This document shows, piece by piece, positions 8,853 to 19,060 of a stretch of 64,000 nt of DNA (the first letter of the stretch is position 1; every line of letters begins with the position of its first letter). The notes beneath the pieces are model-generated. The model was given only the letters and a program-made list of their open reading frames with translations. It was not told the DNA's origin and did no database searches. This stretch comes from Flavobacterium sp. (GTDB lineage: Bacteria; Bacteroidota; Bacteroidia; Flavobacteriales; Flavobacteriaceae). The position numbers and the translations under genes are program-made. The stretch covers positions 1,839,075 through 1,903,074 of the forward strand of contig CP051546.1 in the NCBI GenBank assembly GCA_012837155.1. Reading direction: 5' to 3'.

Positions 8853-9497
8853 ATGTCAATAAATAGTATTTTTCAATTTTTAGTCCCAAAAGACAAAAAA
8901 TTCTTTCCACTTTTTGAGGAAGCATCAGCAAATTTAGTTCAGTTAGCTTCCATTTTGCACGAAGCAGTTAATCTTCCGTTGAAAGAAAGAAATGAGCTTT
9001 TCAAGAAAATAGATGAGCTAGAGCAAAAAGGAGAAGATATAACCCGTTTGACTAATCTTGAATTGAGTAAAAATTTTATAACTCCGTTTGACAGAGAAGA
9101 TATTCACTCCTTGATTACTTCAATAGACAATGTGGCAAATTATCTTCACGGAGCTTCAAGCAGAATGAAGTTGTATCAAGTCGACAAGATTACAAAATCA
9201 ATCAGAAAATTGACTGAAATTAATCTTGAAGCTTGTCAAAATATTGATGCAGCAGTAAGAGAATTAAAAGATTTGAAAAAGATGAAGAATATCACTTCGG
9301 CTTGTGCAAAAATAAATAAACTCGAGGCTAAATCTGATGATGTATACAATAAAGCTGTTGCAGATCTTTTTGAAAACGAAACCGATGCTAAGAATATTAT
9401 CAAATACAAGGAAGTATTGTCAGTATTAGAATCTGCGGCCGATAAGTGTAAAGGAGTAGCTAGCGTTTTAGAATCGATTACAGTAAAACATTCCTAA
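8853..9497 (+). CDS. DUF47 (PhoU-like) phosphate transport accessory protein
   Basis: A 214-residue all-helical cytosolic protein of the DUF47/PhoU-related family, with charged helices such as DELEQKGEDITRLT and the conserved FITPFDREDIHSL and SIDNVANYL segments. These proteins are regularly encoded next to Pit transporters and are thought to modulate them. Here the pit gene follows 80 bp downstream on the same strand, which fits a two-gene unit. Confidence 0.85.
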   Translation: MSINSIFQFLVPKDKKFFPLFEEASANLVQLASILHEAVNLPLKERNELFKKIDELEQKGEDITRLTNLELSKNFITPFDREDIHSLITSIDNVANYLHGASSRMKLYQVDKITKSIRKLTEINLEACQNIDAAVRELKDLKKMKNITSACAKINKLEAKSDDVYNKAVADLFENETDAKNIIKYKEVLSVLESAADKCKGVASVLESITVKHS

Positions 9498-9577
9498 ATA
9501 ATTCCAGTAATTTTTAGTTTTGTTAGGAGCAATCTTTTAAAACTTTACTGTGAATTTTCAATCTTTCAATTAAAATT

Positions 9578-10942
9578 ATGTTTACTCTACTTATAGTTAT
9601 TATTGTATTGGCCTTGGTTTTTGATTACATCAATGGTTTTCATGATGCTGCAAATGCCATTGCGACTATTGTTGCCACAAAAGTACTTTCGCCTGTTCAA
9701 GCGGTAATTTGGGCTGCTTTTTTCAATTTTCTAGCCTATTGGGTTTTTGGTTTGGGAGTAGCTAACACCGTTGCAAAAACAGCCGATACAAGTCAGATTA
9801 ATTTAGTGGTTATTCTTGCGGGAGTCGTAGCAGCTATTATGTGGAATTTAATTACATGGTGGCAAGGAATACCTTCTAGTTCTTCTCATACATTAATTGG
9901 AGGTTTTGCAGGAGCGGCGATAGCCCATGCAATTGCATTACACGGATTTTCGGACTATACTATTACAGAAGGAGGAGCGAGCATTACCAAACATTGGTAT
10001 GATATTGTTAGTTGGTATAAAGCAGGGAAAGATGGGGGAGTGCCTTCTGGAGTGGTTATTATTATTGCTTTTATCGTTTTAGCCCCATTGCTAGGAGCTA
10101 TTGTGTCTTATTTGATTTCAATTTGGCTGTTAAACGCTTCTAAAAAAAGAATTTTACCTAAGTTATTTACCATTTTATTGATGGTATTGACCGTGATATT
10201 TGTTTACTACCAAATGGTTCCTTACGAAAAAATCATTGCCGATGGAGGGAAACCTCGATTTGAGTCGTCTGTTTTTTTAAGCGTTTTATTAGAATCGCAT
10301 AATATTAAATGGTTTTTAGTAGCCTTTATAATATTGTCAATTTCGACATTTGCCTTGGTATTTAGCAGTTTAAATTTAAATAAGGCAGACGCTGTTTTAA
10401 GAAAAATGCAATTGTTGTCTTCGGCGGCTTTTAGTTTGGGGCACGGGGGGAATGACTCTCAAAAAGTGATGGGTATTATTGCGGCAGCCGTTGCTGTTTA
10501 TATCAAAACTAGTGGTGTCGATATTATGACTCTTCCTGATTGGTTGCAAGTAATTCTTGCTGATGATGATAAAGGGATAAAAGGTGCTATGCCTGATTGG
10601 ATTCCTTTAGCTTGTTACACAGCGATTGCTGTTGGGACGCTAAGTGGAGGATGGAAAATTGTAAAAACCATGGGATCCAAAATCACAAAAGTAACTTCGT
10701 TTGAAGGTGTTGCTGCCGAAACCGCAGGTGCTTTGACATTATATTTTACAGAACATTTTAAAGTTCCAGTAAGTACAACACATACGATTACGGGTTCTAT
10801 CATTGGGGTTGGATTAACGAAACGCGTATCTGCGGTGCGTTGGGGAGTTACTGTCAGTTTATTATGGGCTTGGGTTTTGACTATTCCTATTTCGGCTATT
10901 TTGGCTGCAATTGTTTATTATCTACTTAATTTATTTTTGTAA
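9578..10942 (+). CDS. pit: PiT-family inorganic phosphate permease
   Basis: Integral membrane low-affinity phosphate transporter, 454 residues. Both signature repeats of the family are visible: FDYINGFHDAANAIATIVAT near the N-terminus and LGHGGNDSQKVMGII near residue 290, with SSSSHTLIGG and PVSTTHTITGS as the paired downstream motifs. Many hydrophobic segments predict about ten membrane helices. The DUF47 partner is immediately upstream. Confidence 0.92.
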   Translation: MFTLLIVIIVLALVFDYINGFHDAANAIATIVATKVLSPVQAVIWAAFFNFLAYWVFGLGVANTVAKTADTSQINLVVILAGVVAAIMWNLITWWQGIPSSSSHTLIGGFAGAAIAHAIALHGFSDYTITEGGASITKHWYDIVSWYKAGKDGGVPSGVVIIIAFIVLAPLLGAIVSYLISIWLLNASKKRILPKLFTILLMVLTVIFVYYQMVPYEKIIADGGKPRFESSVFLSVLLESHNIKWFLVAFIILSISTFALVFSSLNLNKADAVLRKMQLLSSAAFSLGHGGNDSQKVMGIIAAAVAVYIKTSGVDIMTLPDWLQVILADDDKGIKGAMPDWIPLACYTAIAVGTLSGGWKIVKTMGSKITKVTSFEGVAAETAGALTLYFTEHFKVPVSTTHTITGSIIGVGLTKRVSAVRWGVTVSLLWAWVLTIPISAILAAIVYYLLNLFL

Positions 10943-10949
10943 TAAGTGA

Positions 10950-11003
10950 GTCGAAAGTTGAAATGTCATAAAGTCAAACGAATCAATAGTAATAAACATT
11001 TTT
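10950..11003 (+). repeat. Dispersed intergenic repeat, copy 1
   Basis: Begins GTCGAAAGTTGAAATGTC. Nearly the same sequence, in opposite orientation, lies at 62631-62682, with only a few mismatches over about 53 bp. Both copies are intergenic, 3' of a gene. Confidence 0.6.
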
Positions 11004-11081
11004 AAGGAATCTCGATATTTAACAAGATTTTACAATGTGTTAAAAGAATAATTTCATAGATTTGTTCATCGAAAAGGTAAA

Positions 11082-11456
11082 ATGACAAAAAAGTTTCACA
11101 TAGTATTAATTTTAGTTACACTTGGTTTCTTTCTGATTCCATCTGCAACGTATGCATGTGGGACAAATTCTAAAGAAACAGAGAAATCATGCTGCAATAG
11201 TACCTCAAAAGGGGACAAAAAATCATGTTGCAAAAATTACGAGCAAAAAAGCAACAATCACGAAAAAGGATGTGGCGGAAAGTGCGGACATTCTAATTGT
11301 ACAATTTCCTCAGTTCATTTTAACGTAGCATTTTTTGAAATAAAATTCAAAAACACTTCTCTTTATTTTTTAGAGAAAAAACAAAATTATTTTAATTCAG
11401 AAGCCAATCTTTCTTCTGGTTTCTCTTCATTATGGCTTATACCCAAAATAAGCTAA
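11082..11456 (+). CDS. Secreted cysteine-rich protein of unknown function
   Basis: A 124-residue protein with a clear signal peptide (about residues 1-25, ending SATYA before C26). The middle holds paired cysteines (SCCNS, SCCKN) and a Gly/Cys/His-rich stretch (GCGGKCGHSNC). The tail is hydrophobic and aromatic. I do not recognise a named family. Clustered soft ligands and the position at the head of a metal-efflux island suggest metal binding in the periplasm or at the surface; this is inference. Confidence 0.6.
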   Translation: MTKKFHIVLILVTLGFFLIPSATYACGTNSKETEKSCCNSTSKGDKKSCCKNYEQKSNNHEKGCGGKCGHSNCTISSVHFNVAFFEIKFKNTSLYFLEKKQNYFNSEANLSSGFSSLWLIPKIS

Positions 11457-11674
11457 ATTCATTTTTTGACAGCCACAAGTGTGTCAAATCGAAAGCATTT
11501 TTCTGCTTTTAAATCTTTATAGGTTAATCAATATATTAAATTATAGCTTTGGGCTATTATTTAGTTGTGCTTTAACTTTTTAATTAAAATCATTAAAACT
11601 TAAAAACGAAGCAGTAATCTACTAAATCTAATCTTTAGACGAAGTTAATTCCTTGTTTCATAAAATCAAAAAAC

Positions 11675-12244
11675 ATGAAAAATATAATTATCGTACTAAG
11701 CGTATTCTTAGCAGTATTTACAGTAGCATCAGCTCAAACAGCTACAAAGAAAGAAGTTCAAAAAACAACCTATGCTTGTCCGATGCATTCCGGCGAAATG
11801 AGTATGAAAGAAGGGGAATGCTCTAAATGTGGAATGAAGTTGGTAAAAATAGAAATGAAATATAGCACTACTGCTAAAGGAAGTCAATCTAGTAGTAAAC
11901 TTGTAACAAAATACGTTTGTTCAATGGATGGAACAACTTCTGATGAGGAAGGTAAATGTTCTAAATGTGGAATGGAAATGACAAAGAGAGAACTTCAAAA
12001 AGCAACTTATACTTGTCCGATGCATCCTGGCGAAATGAGTATGAAAGAGGGTAAATGCTCTAAATGTGGAATGAAGTTAGTAAAAACCGAATTAAAATAC
12101 AATTCAGCGGTTAAAGGAAGTCAATCTAATGGAAAACTTGTAGCAAAATACGTTTGTTCGATGGACGGAACAACTTCTGATAAACCAGGTAAATGCTCTA
12201 AATGTGGAATGGAAATGACTAAAAAAGAGAATCATAAACATTAG
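11675..12244 (+). CDS. Secreted protein with four heavy-metal-binding (HMBD) units
   Basis: 189 residues with a signal peptide (cleavage after about ASA20). Four HMBD-like units follow at about 33-58, 80-105, 112-137 and 159-184, each with a Y-x-C-x-M start and a CSKCGM end. Units 1 and 3 are nearly identical, as are 2 and 4, so the gene consists of two 79-residue tandem halves, a recent internal duplication. The same HMBD unit opens both adaptor proteins downstream. A periplasmic copper or silver chaperone/sponge feeding the Cus pump is likely. The C-terminus ends in His residues. Confidence 0.8.
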   Translation: MKNIIIVLSVFLAVFTVASAQTATKKEVQKTTYACPMHSGEMSMKEGECSKCGMKLVKIEMKYSTTAKGSQSSSKLVTKYVCSMDGTTSDEEGKCSKCGMEMTKRELQKATYTCPMHPGEMSMKEGKCSKCGMKLVKTELKYNSAVKGSQSNGKLVAKYVCSMDGTTSDKPGKCSKCGMEMTKKENHKH

Positions 12245-12355
12245 TCTCTTATTGTCATAATTAACAACGCATCACAATAATATTTCCAATGCGTTTATTA
12301 TACAAGCAACAAAAAAATGCTTGTAGCAATAATAACAACCTATAAAAATAATAAC

Positions 12356-12868
12356 ATGAAAAATATAATTCTTTCAGCCATAACAATGGTATTCGTAATG
12401 GTTTCTGTAAATGCTCAAAACAAAACAGTTTCAGCTAAATTTTCAACATCGCAAATTGTAACCAATTATTTGGCTCTAAAAAACGCTTTAATCAAAGACG
12501 ATACCAAAGGAGCGTCTAAAGCGGGAAAAGCTTTATATGCTACTTTCAATGCTGTAAATACAAAAACGATAAATGCAAATCAGAAAAAAGACTATCTGGA
12601 TATTGCTGAAAGTGGCAAAGAAAATGCAAAACACATTGGAGATAACGCAGGAAAACTAGATCACCAAAGAGAGCATTTTGTTTTGTTGAGCAAAGACATC
12701 AACGATTTGATTAAACTTTTTGGAACTAAACAAAAATTGTATCAAGATTTTTGCCCTATGGCAGATGAAGGAAAAGGTGCAATCTGGATTAGCGAAGTAA
12801 AGGACATTAAAAACCCTTATTATGGTTCTAAAATGCTTACCTGCGGTTCAATAAAAAAAAACTTGTAA
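12356..12868 (+). CDS. DUF3347 domain secreted protein
   Basis: 170 residues from the ATG at 12356; a start 39 bp upstream lacks signal-like sequence. A signal peptide ends near VNAQ. The rest is a helical DUF3347 domain with the family's C-terminal motif QDFCPMADEGKGAIWIS, followed by NPYYGSKMLTCG. DUF3347 domains occur with Cus-type adaptors and probably bind metal through Met/Cys/His. It sits in the metal-efflux island on the same strand. Confidence 0.8.
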   Translation: MKNIILSAITMVFVMVSVNAQNKTVSAKFSTSQIVTNYLALKNALIKDDTKGASKAGKALYATFNAVNTKTINANQKKDYLDIAESGKENAKHIGDNAGKLDHQREHFVLLSKDINDLIKLFGTKQKLYQDFCPMADEGKGAIWISEVKDIKNPYYGSKMLTCGSIKKNL

Positions 12869-12904
12869 ATAAAAATTATCATCAAAAGAATAGCAATCAT
12901 AGGT

Positions 12905-13339
12905 TTGATTCTTTTTTTGTTGATACAGTTATACCAACCTGCTCGAAACATTAATTTCGGGCAGGACATAACTGTTAATTTTACAAAAGTATATAATGTG
13001 CCTAAAAATGTAAAAACTATTTTGTGTACTTCTTGCTACGATTGTCATAGTAATAACACTAATTATCCATTATATTCATACATACAACCCGCTCGATTTT
13101 TTATGGAAAGACATATCAAAGAAGGAAAAGAAAATTTGAATTTTAATGAATGGGGGAGTTATAGTAGCCGTAAGCAAAATAACAAATTAAATAGGATTGC
13201 AAAACAAATCAAATCAGACGAAATGCCTTTGAAATCCTATACTTTTATCCATAAAAAGGCAATCCTTACGGACACTCAAAAAAAGGAAGTATTGGACTGG
13301 ATAAACAAAACAGAAGATAGTATTTCATCACAAAATTAA
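12905..13339 (+). CDS. Haem-binding domain protein
   Basis: About 144 residues with a hydrophobic N-terminal anchor (LILFLLIQL) and a Haem_bd-type domain containing CYDCHSNNT (CxxCH) and the conserved NYPLYSYIQPA. It probably binds haem c on the periplasmic side. The start is uncertain: the first possible initiator in this frame is TTG at 12905, and the frame is open further upstream without an ATG. It ends 5 bp before cusA. Confidence 0.72.
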   Translation: MILFLLIQLYQPARNINFGQDITVNFTKVYNVPKNVKTILCTSCYDCHSNNTNYPLYSYIQPARFFMERHIKEGKENLNFNEWGSYSSRKQNNKLNRIAKQIKSDEMPLKSYTFIHKKAILTDTQKKEVLDWINKTEDSISSQN

Positions 13340-13344
13340 AAATA

Positions 13345-16300
13345 ATGGTAGAAAAAATAATATCATTTTCACTACGAAATAGAGCGATAGTTTTGCTGGT
13401 TTCAGCTTGCTTATTTGCTTGGGGGATTTATAGTGTGCAACAAAATCCAATTGACGCTATTCCAGATTTATCTGAAAATCAGGTAATTGTTTTTACGGAA
13501 TGGATGGGGAGAAGTCCTCAAGTTATGGAAGATCAAGTGACATATCCTTTGGTTTCAAACCTGCAAGGGATTCCTAAAATTAAAAATATTCGAGCCACAT
13601 CAATGTTTGGGATGAGTTTCGTATATATCATTTTTGAAGATAAGGTCGACCCTTATTGGGCAAGAACTCGTGTTTTAGAACGATTGAACTATGCTCAGCG
13701 CTTGTTGCCTCAAAATGTAGTTCCAACTTTGGGTCCAGATGGAACGGGTGTTGGACATGTCTTTTGGTATCATTTGGACGCAAAAGGAATGGATTTAGGC
13801 GAGCAACGAGCCATCCAAGATTGGTATGTAAAATTTGCCTTGCAAACGGTTCCAGGCGTTGCTGAAGTAGCCTCCTTTGGTGGGTTCGAAAAACAATATC
13901 AATTGGTATTAGATCCTTTAAAAATGCAATATTATAATATCAACATCATGGAAGTGATGAATGTCGTTAAGACCAGTAATAACGATGTTGGAGGGCGAAA
14001 ATTTGAGATGAGTAATATGGCCTACATCGTGAGAGGTTTGGGGTACATTAAAAATATAAAGGATGTCGAAGAGATTACAGTTAAAAATTACAAGTCTATT
14101 CCTGTAAAAGTGAAAGATATTGGTTCAATCCAGATGGGAGGCGATTTGAGATTAGGAATTTTTGATGAAAATGGAAACGGGGAAGTTGTTGGCGGAATTG
14201 TCGTAATGCGTTATGGCGAGAATGCGGATAAAGTGATTCATGCTGTTAAATTAAAAATGAAAGAAGTTGAGAAAGGACTGCCAGAAGGGGTTACTTTTAA
14301 AACATCTTATGACAGAAGCGAATTGATAGAAAAGGCTATCGAATCGGTTAAGGGAACACTATTTGAGGAGATGATTGCCGTTTCTTTAATTGTGCTAATT
14401 TTTCTTTTTCATTGGCGAAGCGCATTGGTTATTCTAATTCAAATCCCCATATCTATTGCAGTAAGTTTTATTTTGCTCCAAATTTTAGGAATTTCATCCA
14501 ACATTATGTCCCTTACAGGAATTGCTTTGGCGATAGGTGTTATTGTCGATGACGGAATTGTGATGGTCGAAAATGCTTATCGAACAATTTCGATTAGGCA
14601 AGAAGAATTGGATAATAACCAACAAATAAATTAAAAATGAAAAATAAATTTATAAAGTTATTTAGCAAAGAGCACGACCCTTTATCTAGTGAAGAAAGAC
14701 TTAAGATAATCGAGGAATCATCAAAATTAGTGGGACCAGGCGTTTTTTATTCAACACTTGTAATAATTGTATCTTTTTTACCAGTATTTCTTTTAACAGG
14801 AATGGAGGGCAAATTATTTAGTCCTTTGGCTTGGACAAAATCGCTCATACTCATTGTAGATGCTTTTTTCGCCATTTCGCTTACACCTGTTTTAATTAGT
14901 TTTTTATTGAAAGGAAAATTAAAGCCCGAAAGTAAAAATCCCATTAATCAAAAATTGGAAAGCATTTATACTCCTATTTTGACTCTTTGTCTAAAATGGA
15001 GAAAGACAGTATTGACCATCAATATCGTTGGGTTGTTGATTGGTGCGCTAATGTTTACAAAACTTGGTTCTGAATTTATGCCTCCATTAGATGAGGGTTC
15101 TGTTTTGTTTATGCCAGTTACCTTGCCAGATGTGTCTAATTCTGAAGTGAAACGAATTCTTCAAGTACAGGACAAATTGATAAAATCGATACCTGAAGTG
15201 GCACATGTTTTAGGAAAGGCAGGAAGAGCCAACACAGCAACCGATAATAGTCCGATTAGTATGATTGAAACGATTGTTTTACTCAAGCCTAAAAGCGAAT
15301 GGAGAGCAGGTAAAAAGAAAGCCGATATTGTTGATGAAATAAATAATAAGCTCCAAATTCCGGGTGTAACCAATGGTTTCACACAACCTATTATCAACCG
15401 TATCAATATGCTTTCGACAGGAATTAGAACCGATGTAGGAATAAAAATTTACGGAGCTAGTTTAGACACCATCAATGTATTGTCTCAAAAAATTAAAAAA
15501 GCACTCGAAGGAACTTCTGGTGTAAAGGATTTGTATGCTGAACCTATCACAGGAGGTAAATACATAGATATTGAAGCAAAACGAGAAGTAATTGGAAGAT
15601 ATGGATTGTCAGTTGATGATATTAATAATGTAGTCGAAGCTTCTATCGGAGGGATGAAACTAACCACAACTATCGAGGGCAGACAACGCTTTTCGGTCAA
15701 TGCGCGCTATGCTCAAGAATATAGAAATAGTATCGAAGCTCTGAAAAAAGTACAAGTACAAACGATGGCGTTTGGTCCAATTCCGCTAGAAACCGTCGCT
15801 GATGTAAAAATAACCGATGGACCACCAATGATAAATAGTGAAAATGCCATGCTTCGTGGTAGCGTTTTGTTTAATGTTCGTGACCGTGATTTAGGAAGCA
15901 CCGTAGAAGAGGCACAGCAAAAGCTAAATGCGATGATGACTAAAATGCCTAAAGGATATTATGTAGAATGGAGCGGTCAATGGGAAAACCAAATTCGAGC
16001 CAACAAAACTTTAAGTTTGATACTGCCAATTGTTGTAGTATTAATTTTTCTCATTTTATTTTTTACGTATCACTCCGTGAAAGAAGCTATAATTACCATG
16101 ATTACAGTTCCTTTTGCCTTAATTGGAGGGATTTTTATGGTTTATTTTTATGGAATTAATTTATCGGTGGCAGTAGCCGTTGGTTTCATCGCCTTGTTTG
16201 GCTTGGCGGTCGAAACGGCCATGTTGATAACCATTTATTTGAATGATGCCATGAATAAAATGGTTGCTAAACACGGAAATAGCTCAGAAACCATTACCGA

Positions 16301-16574
16301 AGAAATTTTAAGAGCATACATAATTGAAGGTTCGGTCAAAAGATTACGACCAAAATTGATGACTGTTTCGGTTGCTCTTTTTGGTTTAGTCCCCATACTT
16401 TGGGCAACTGGAACAGGCTCAGATGTGATGCTGCCTATTACGGTTCCTCTCATCGGAGGGACTATTACTTCGACAATTTATGTATTATTAGTAACACCTG
16501 TTGTTTTCGAAATGTCAAAACTTCGCGAATTGAGAACAAAAGGTAAAATAGAAATTATAGATGCAAAATATTAA
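13345..16574 (+). CDS. cusA: CusA/CzcA-type heavy-metal RND efflux pump (one frame break as read)
   Basis: Inner-membrane proton-driven pump that exports Cu(I)/Ag(I) or similar ions through the envelope. It begins MVEKIISFSLRNRAIVLL, has the HME-RND motif QNPIDAIPDLSENQVIV, two large periplasmic domains, and membrane blocks of the IALAIGVIVDDGIVMVENAY type. The frame stops at 14634 and resumes at 14637. The sequence there is an A-rich run, and the two parts align as one about 1074-residue protein, so one missing base is the simple explanation. A real split into two polypeptides is less likely. The channel gene overlaps its end by 14 bp. Confidence 0.88.
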
Positions 16575-17814
16575 ATTTTATTTCGTTATAAGCTGTTTGA
16601 TTTTAAGTCTTACAGATACTAAAGCGCAAACACTTTCATTGGATGCTATTTTGACCAATATCAAAACGGATAATCCACAATTAAAAATGTACGACACCGA
16701 TATTCAAAGTATGGATGCGGCTGCAAAAGGGGCAAAAAGCTGGATGCCACCACAAGTAGAAACGGGATTTTATCAAACGCCTTACAGTACCAAAATGTGG
16801 AAAGCAGATGGCGATTTTCCCGGAATGGGAATGTATATGGTTGGTATTACTCAAATGATACCCAATGCCTCTAAGCTAAAAGCGGATGCTAACCTTATGA
16901 ATGCGATGTCATCGGTCGAAAAAGAAAATAAAAATTATACAATTAATCAATTAAAAGCATGGGCAAAAACAAATTATTACCAATGGTTAGTTTTGAATAA
17001 AAAAATAAAAATTGCCGATGACAATCTATTGCTTTTAAGTTATATGATTAAAAGTATGGAAATACGCTATCAGTATAATATGGATAAACTGCCTACTTAT
17101 TATAAGGCAAAATCACAATATAGCGCATCAGAAAGTATGATTTTGATGCTGGAAAATGGGATTTCTCAAAAGAGAATTATGCTAAACACTTTGATGGTAA
17201 GAGATAAAAATACTGCATTTGAAATTAGTGAAGCATACGAAATAAAAGATTTTAATTTGGTCCTGTCAGACACAACGTCTCTTTCTAAAAATCGAAGCGA
17301 TGTACACGCAATTGAAAAAACGATGGAAATTAACAAACATAAAATTGCAGTCGAAAAAGCAAAATTAGTACCCGAATTTGGTGTAAAATACGATCACATG
17401 TTTGCTTTTGGAAACCAACCACAACAATTTACCTTAATGGGAATGATTACAATTCCTATGCCTTGGTCAACCAAGATGAACAAAGCTAATATCAATAGTT
17501 TTAAAATTAAAAATGAGAGTTTAAATTGGCAAAAGCAGATGATTTTAAATGAAGCCACAGGGATGATTTCGGGAATGAATACGGAGTTGGTCAACTTAAA
17601 AAAACAATATGATATTGCTCAAAAAAGTATTATTCCAGCCTTAAAGCGAAATTTTGACACCGCAATTTTAGCATGGCAAAATAATACAGGAGATTTATTT
17701 GCTACTCTCGATGCTTGGGAAGCATTAAATATGGCTCAAATAGACGCTTTAGATAAATTGCAAAATATTTTGACAACACAAGTAGAAATTGAAAAACAAT
17801 TAGAAACGAAGTAA
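16561..17814 (+). CDS. TolC/CusC-family outer-membrane efflux channel
   Basis: 417 residues with a signal peptide (ending near TKAQT) and long amphipathic helices with two repeat halves, as in TolC-type channels. Met-rich segments such as GDFPGMGMYMVGITQMIP fit a copper/silver system. It overlaps the end of cusA and lies 2 bp before the first adaptor, so it is the outer-membrane part of the same tripartite pump. Confidence 0.85.
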   Translation: MQNIKFYFVISCLILSLTDTKAQTLSLDAILTNIKTDNPQLKMYDTDIQSMDAAAKGAKSWMPPQVETGFYQTPYSTKMWKADGDFPGMGMYMVGITQMIPNASKLKADANLMNAMSSVEKENKNYTINQLKAWAKTNYYQWLVLNKKIKIADDNLLLLSYMIKSMEIRYQYNMDKLPTYYKAKSQYSASESMILMLENGISQKRIMLNTLMVRDKNTAFEISEAYEIKDFNLVLSDTTSLSKNRSDVHAIEKTMEINKHKIAVEKAKLVPEFGVKYDHMFAFGNQPQQFTLMGMITIPMPWSTKMNKANINSFKIKNESLNWQKQMILNEATGMISGMNTELVNLKKQYDIAQKSIIPALKRNFDTAILAWQNNTGDLFATLDAWEALNMAQIDALDKLQNILTTQVEIEKQLETK

Positions 17815-17816
17815 TT

Positions 17817-19058
17817 ATGAGTAAATATATAAAGTATAGTTTGGTCTTCATGGTCATTTCAGTTATCGGAATTGCAATCTATTTATTTGCTATAACATCA
17901 GAGAATCATACAGAAATGAAGCATCAAAATGAGGTGTACACTTGTTCGATGCATCCTCAAATCATTAGAGATAAACCAGGAAATTGCCCTATTTGTGGAA
18001 TGACTTTAGTCAAAAAGGCAACAGAAAATCAGGACGTAGACAATCATTCTATTGAGGATGTTTTGAAACCTACTGATAATTTTGTTGTAGGAAATTATGA
18101 AACTACAACTGTAAAAGATACAGCGATTAGTAGTGTAATAAATGTGTCAGGCTACATAGATTATGACCCAAATTCCGCAGTTAATATTGCCGCTTGGGTT
18201 AGTGGTAGAATAGAGCGAATGTATGTGAATTTTAAATTTCAAAAAGTATCTAAAGGTCAAAAATTGTTTGATTTATACAGTCCAGAATTGCTTACAGAAC
18301 AGCAAAATCTTATCTATTTAGTTACAAATGATGCCGAAAATGTAGCTATTATTAATGCGTCAAAGCAAAAATTATTGCTCTATGGAATGACACAGAGCCA
18401 AATTAATTCTTTGATTTCAAGCCGAAAGGCAAAACCTGAAATAACAATTTACAGTCCTGCTTCTGGAATTATTGATGGAACTGAGAGTATGGTTAATGCA
18501 GGAAATACATCGATGCAAAATGTATCCACAGAGGTTTTATCTATCAAAGAAGGAGATTATATCAAGAAAAGCCAAGTGGTTTTTAAATTGATAAATACAA
18601 ATAAAGTTTGGGGAATTTTCAATATCAATCAAGGAGACAATAGCCTAATTAAACAGGGTCAATCTATCAGTATTACTACAGAATTAGACGAAAAAACAGC
18701 TTTTGATGCCCGAATAAATTTTATTGAGACTCAGTTAAACCCTACTGATAAAACCAATAGAATCCGTGTTTATTTGAATAATGCTTCATTAAAATTGCCT
18801 ATTGGTTTGCGATTAGAAGGCACGGTTAATACAAATTCTATACAAGGAATTTGGTTGCATAAGGAAGCATTGATCAACATTGGAAACAAAAAAATAGTTT
18901 TCATCAAAGTCAATGGCGGTTTTAAAGCTACTGCCATAAAAACTGGACTTGAAATCAATAGATATGTTCAAGTTTTAGATGGAGTCTCTATGGAAGATAA
19001 AATTGCAAAAAAGGCACATTATTTAATGGATAGCGAAAGCTTTATTAAAACCCAATAA
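17817..19058 (+). CDS. cusB: Cus-type RND periplasmic adaptor with N-terminal HMBD
   Basis: 413 residues: an N-terminal membrane anchor (residues 7-26), an HMBD unit at about 41-66 (YTCSMHPQ...CPICGM), then the barrel-sandwich, helical hairpin and beta-barrel domains of a membrane-fusion protein. It links pump and channel and passes metal to CusA. It starts 2 bp after the channel gene and ends 2 bp before a second adaptor. Confidence 0.87.
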   Translation: MSKYIKYSLVFMVISVIGIAIYLFAITSENHTEMKHQNEVYTCSMHPQIIRDKPGNCPICGMTLVKKATENQDVDNHSIEDVLKPTDNFVVGNYETTTVKDTAISSVINVSGYIDYDPNSAVNIAAWVSGRIERMYVNFKFQKVSKGQKLFDLYSPELLTEQQNLIYLVTNDAENVAIINASKQKLLLYGMTQSQINSLISSRKAKPEITIYSPASGIIDGTESMVNAGNTSMQNVSTEVLSIKEGDYIKKSQVVFKLINTNKVWGIFNINQGDNSLIKQGQSISITTELDEKTAFDARINFIETQLNPTDKTNRIRVYLNNASLKLPIGLRLEGTVNTNSIQGIWLHKEALINIGNKKIVFIKVNGGFKATAIKTGLEINRYVQVLDGVSMEDKIAKKAHYLMDSESFIKTQ

Positions 19059-19060
19059 GG

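Noticed and set aside
13345-16574. cusA as two genes (13345-14634 and 14637-16574)
   Set aside because: The second ORF starts inside the family's continuous sequence with an A-rich run at the junction; one lost base explains it better, given similar breaks elsewhere.
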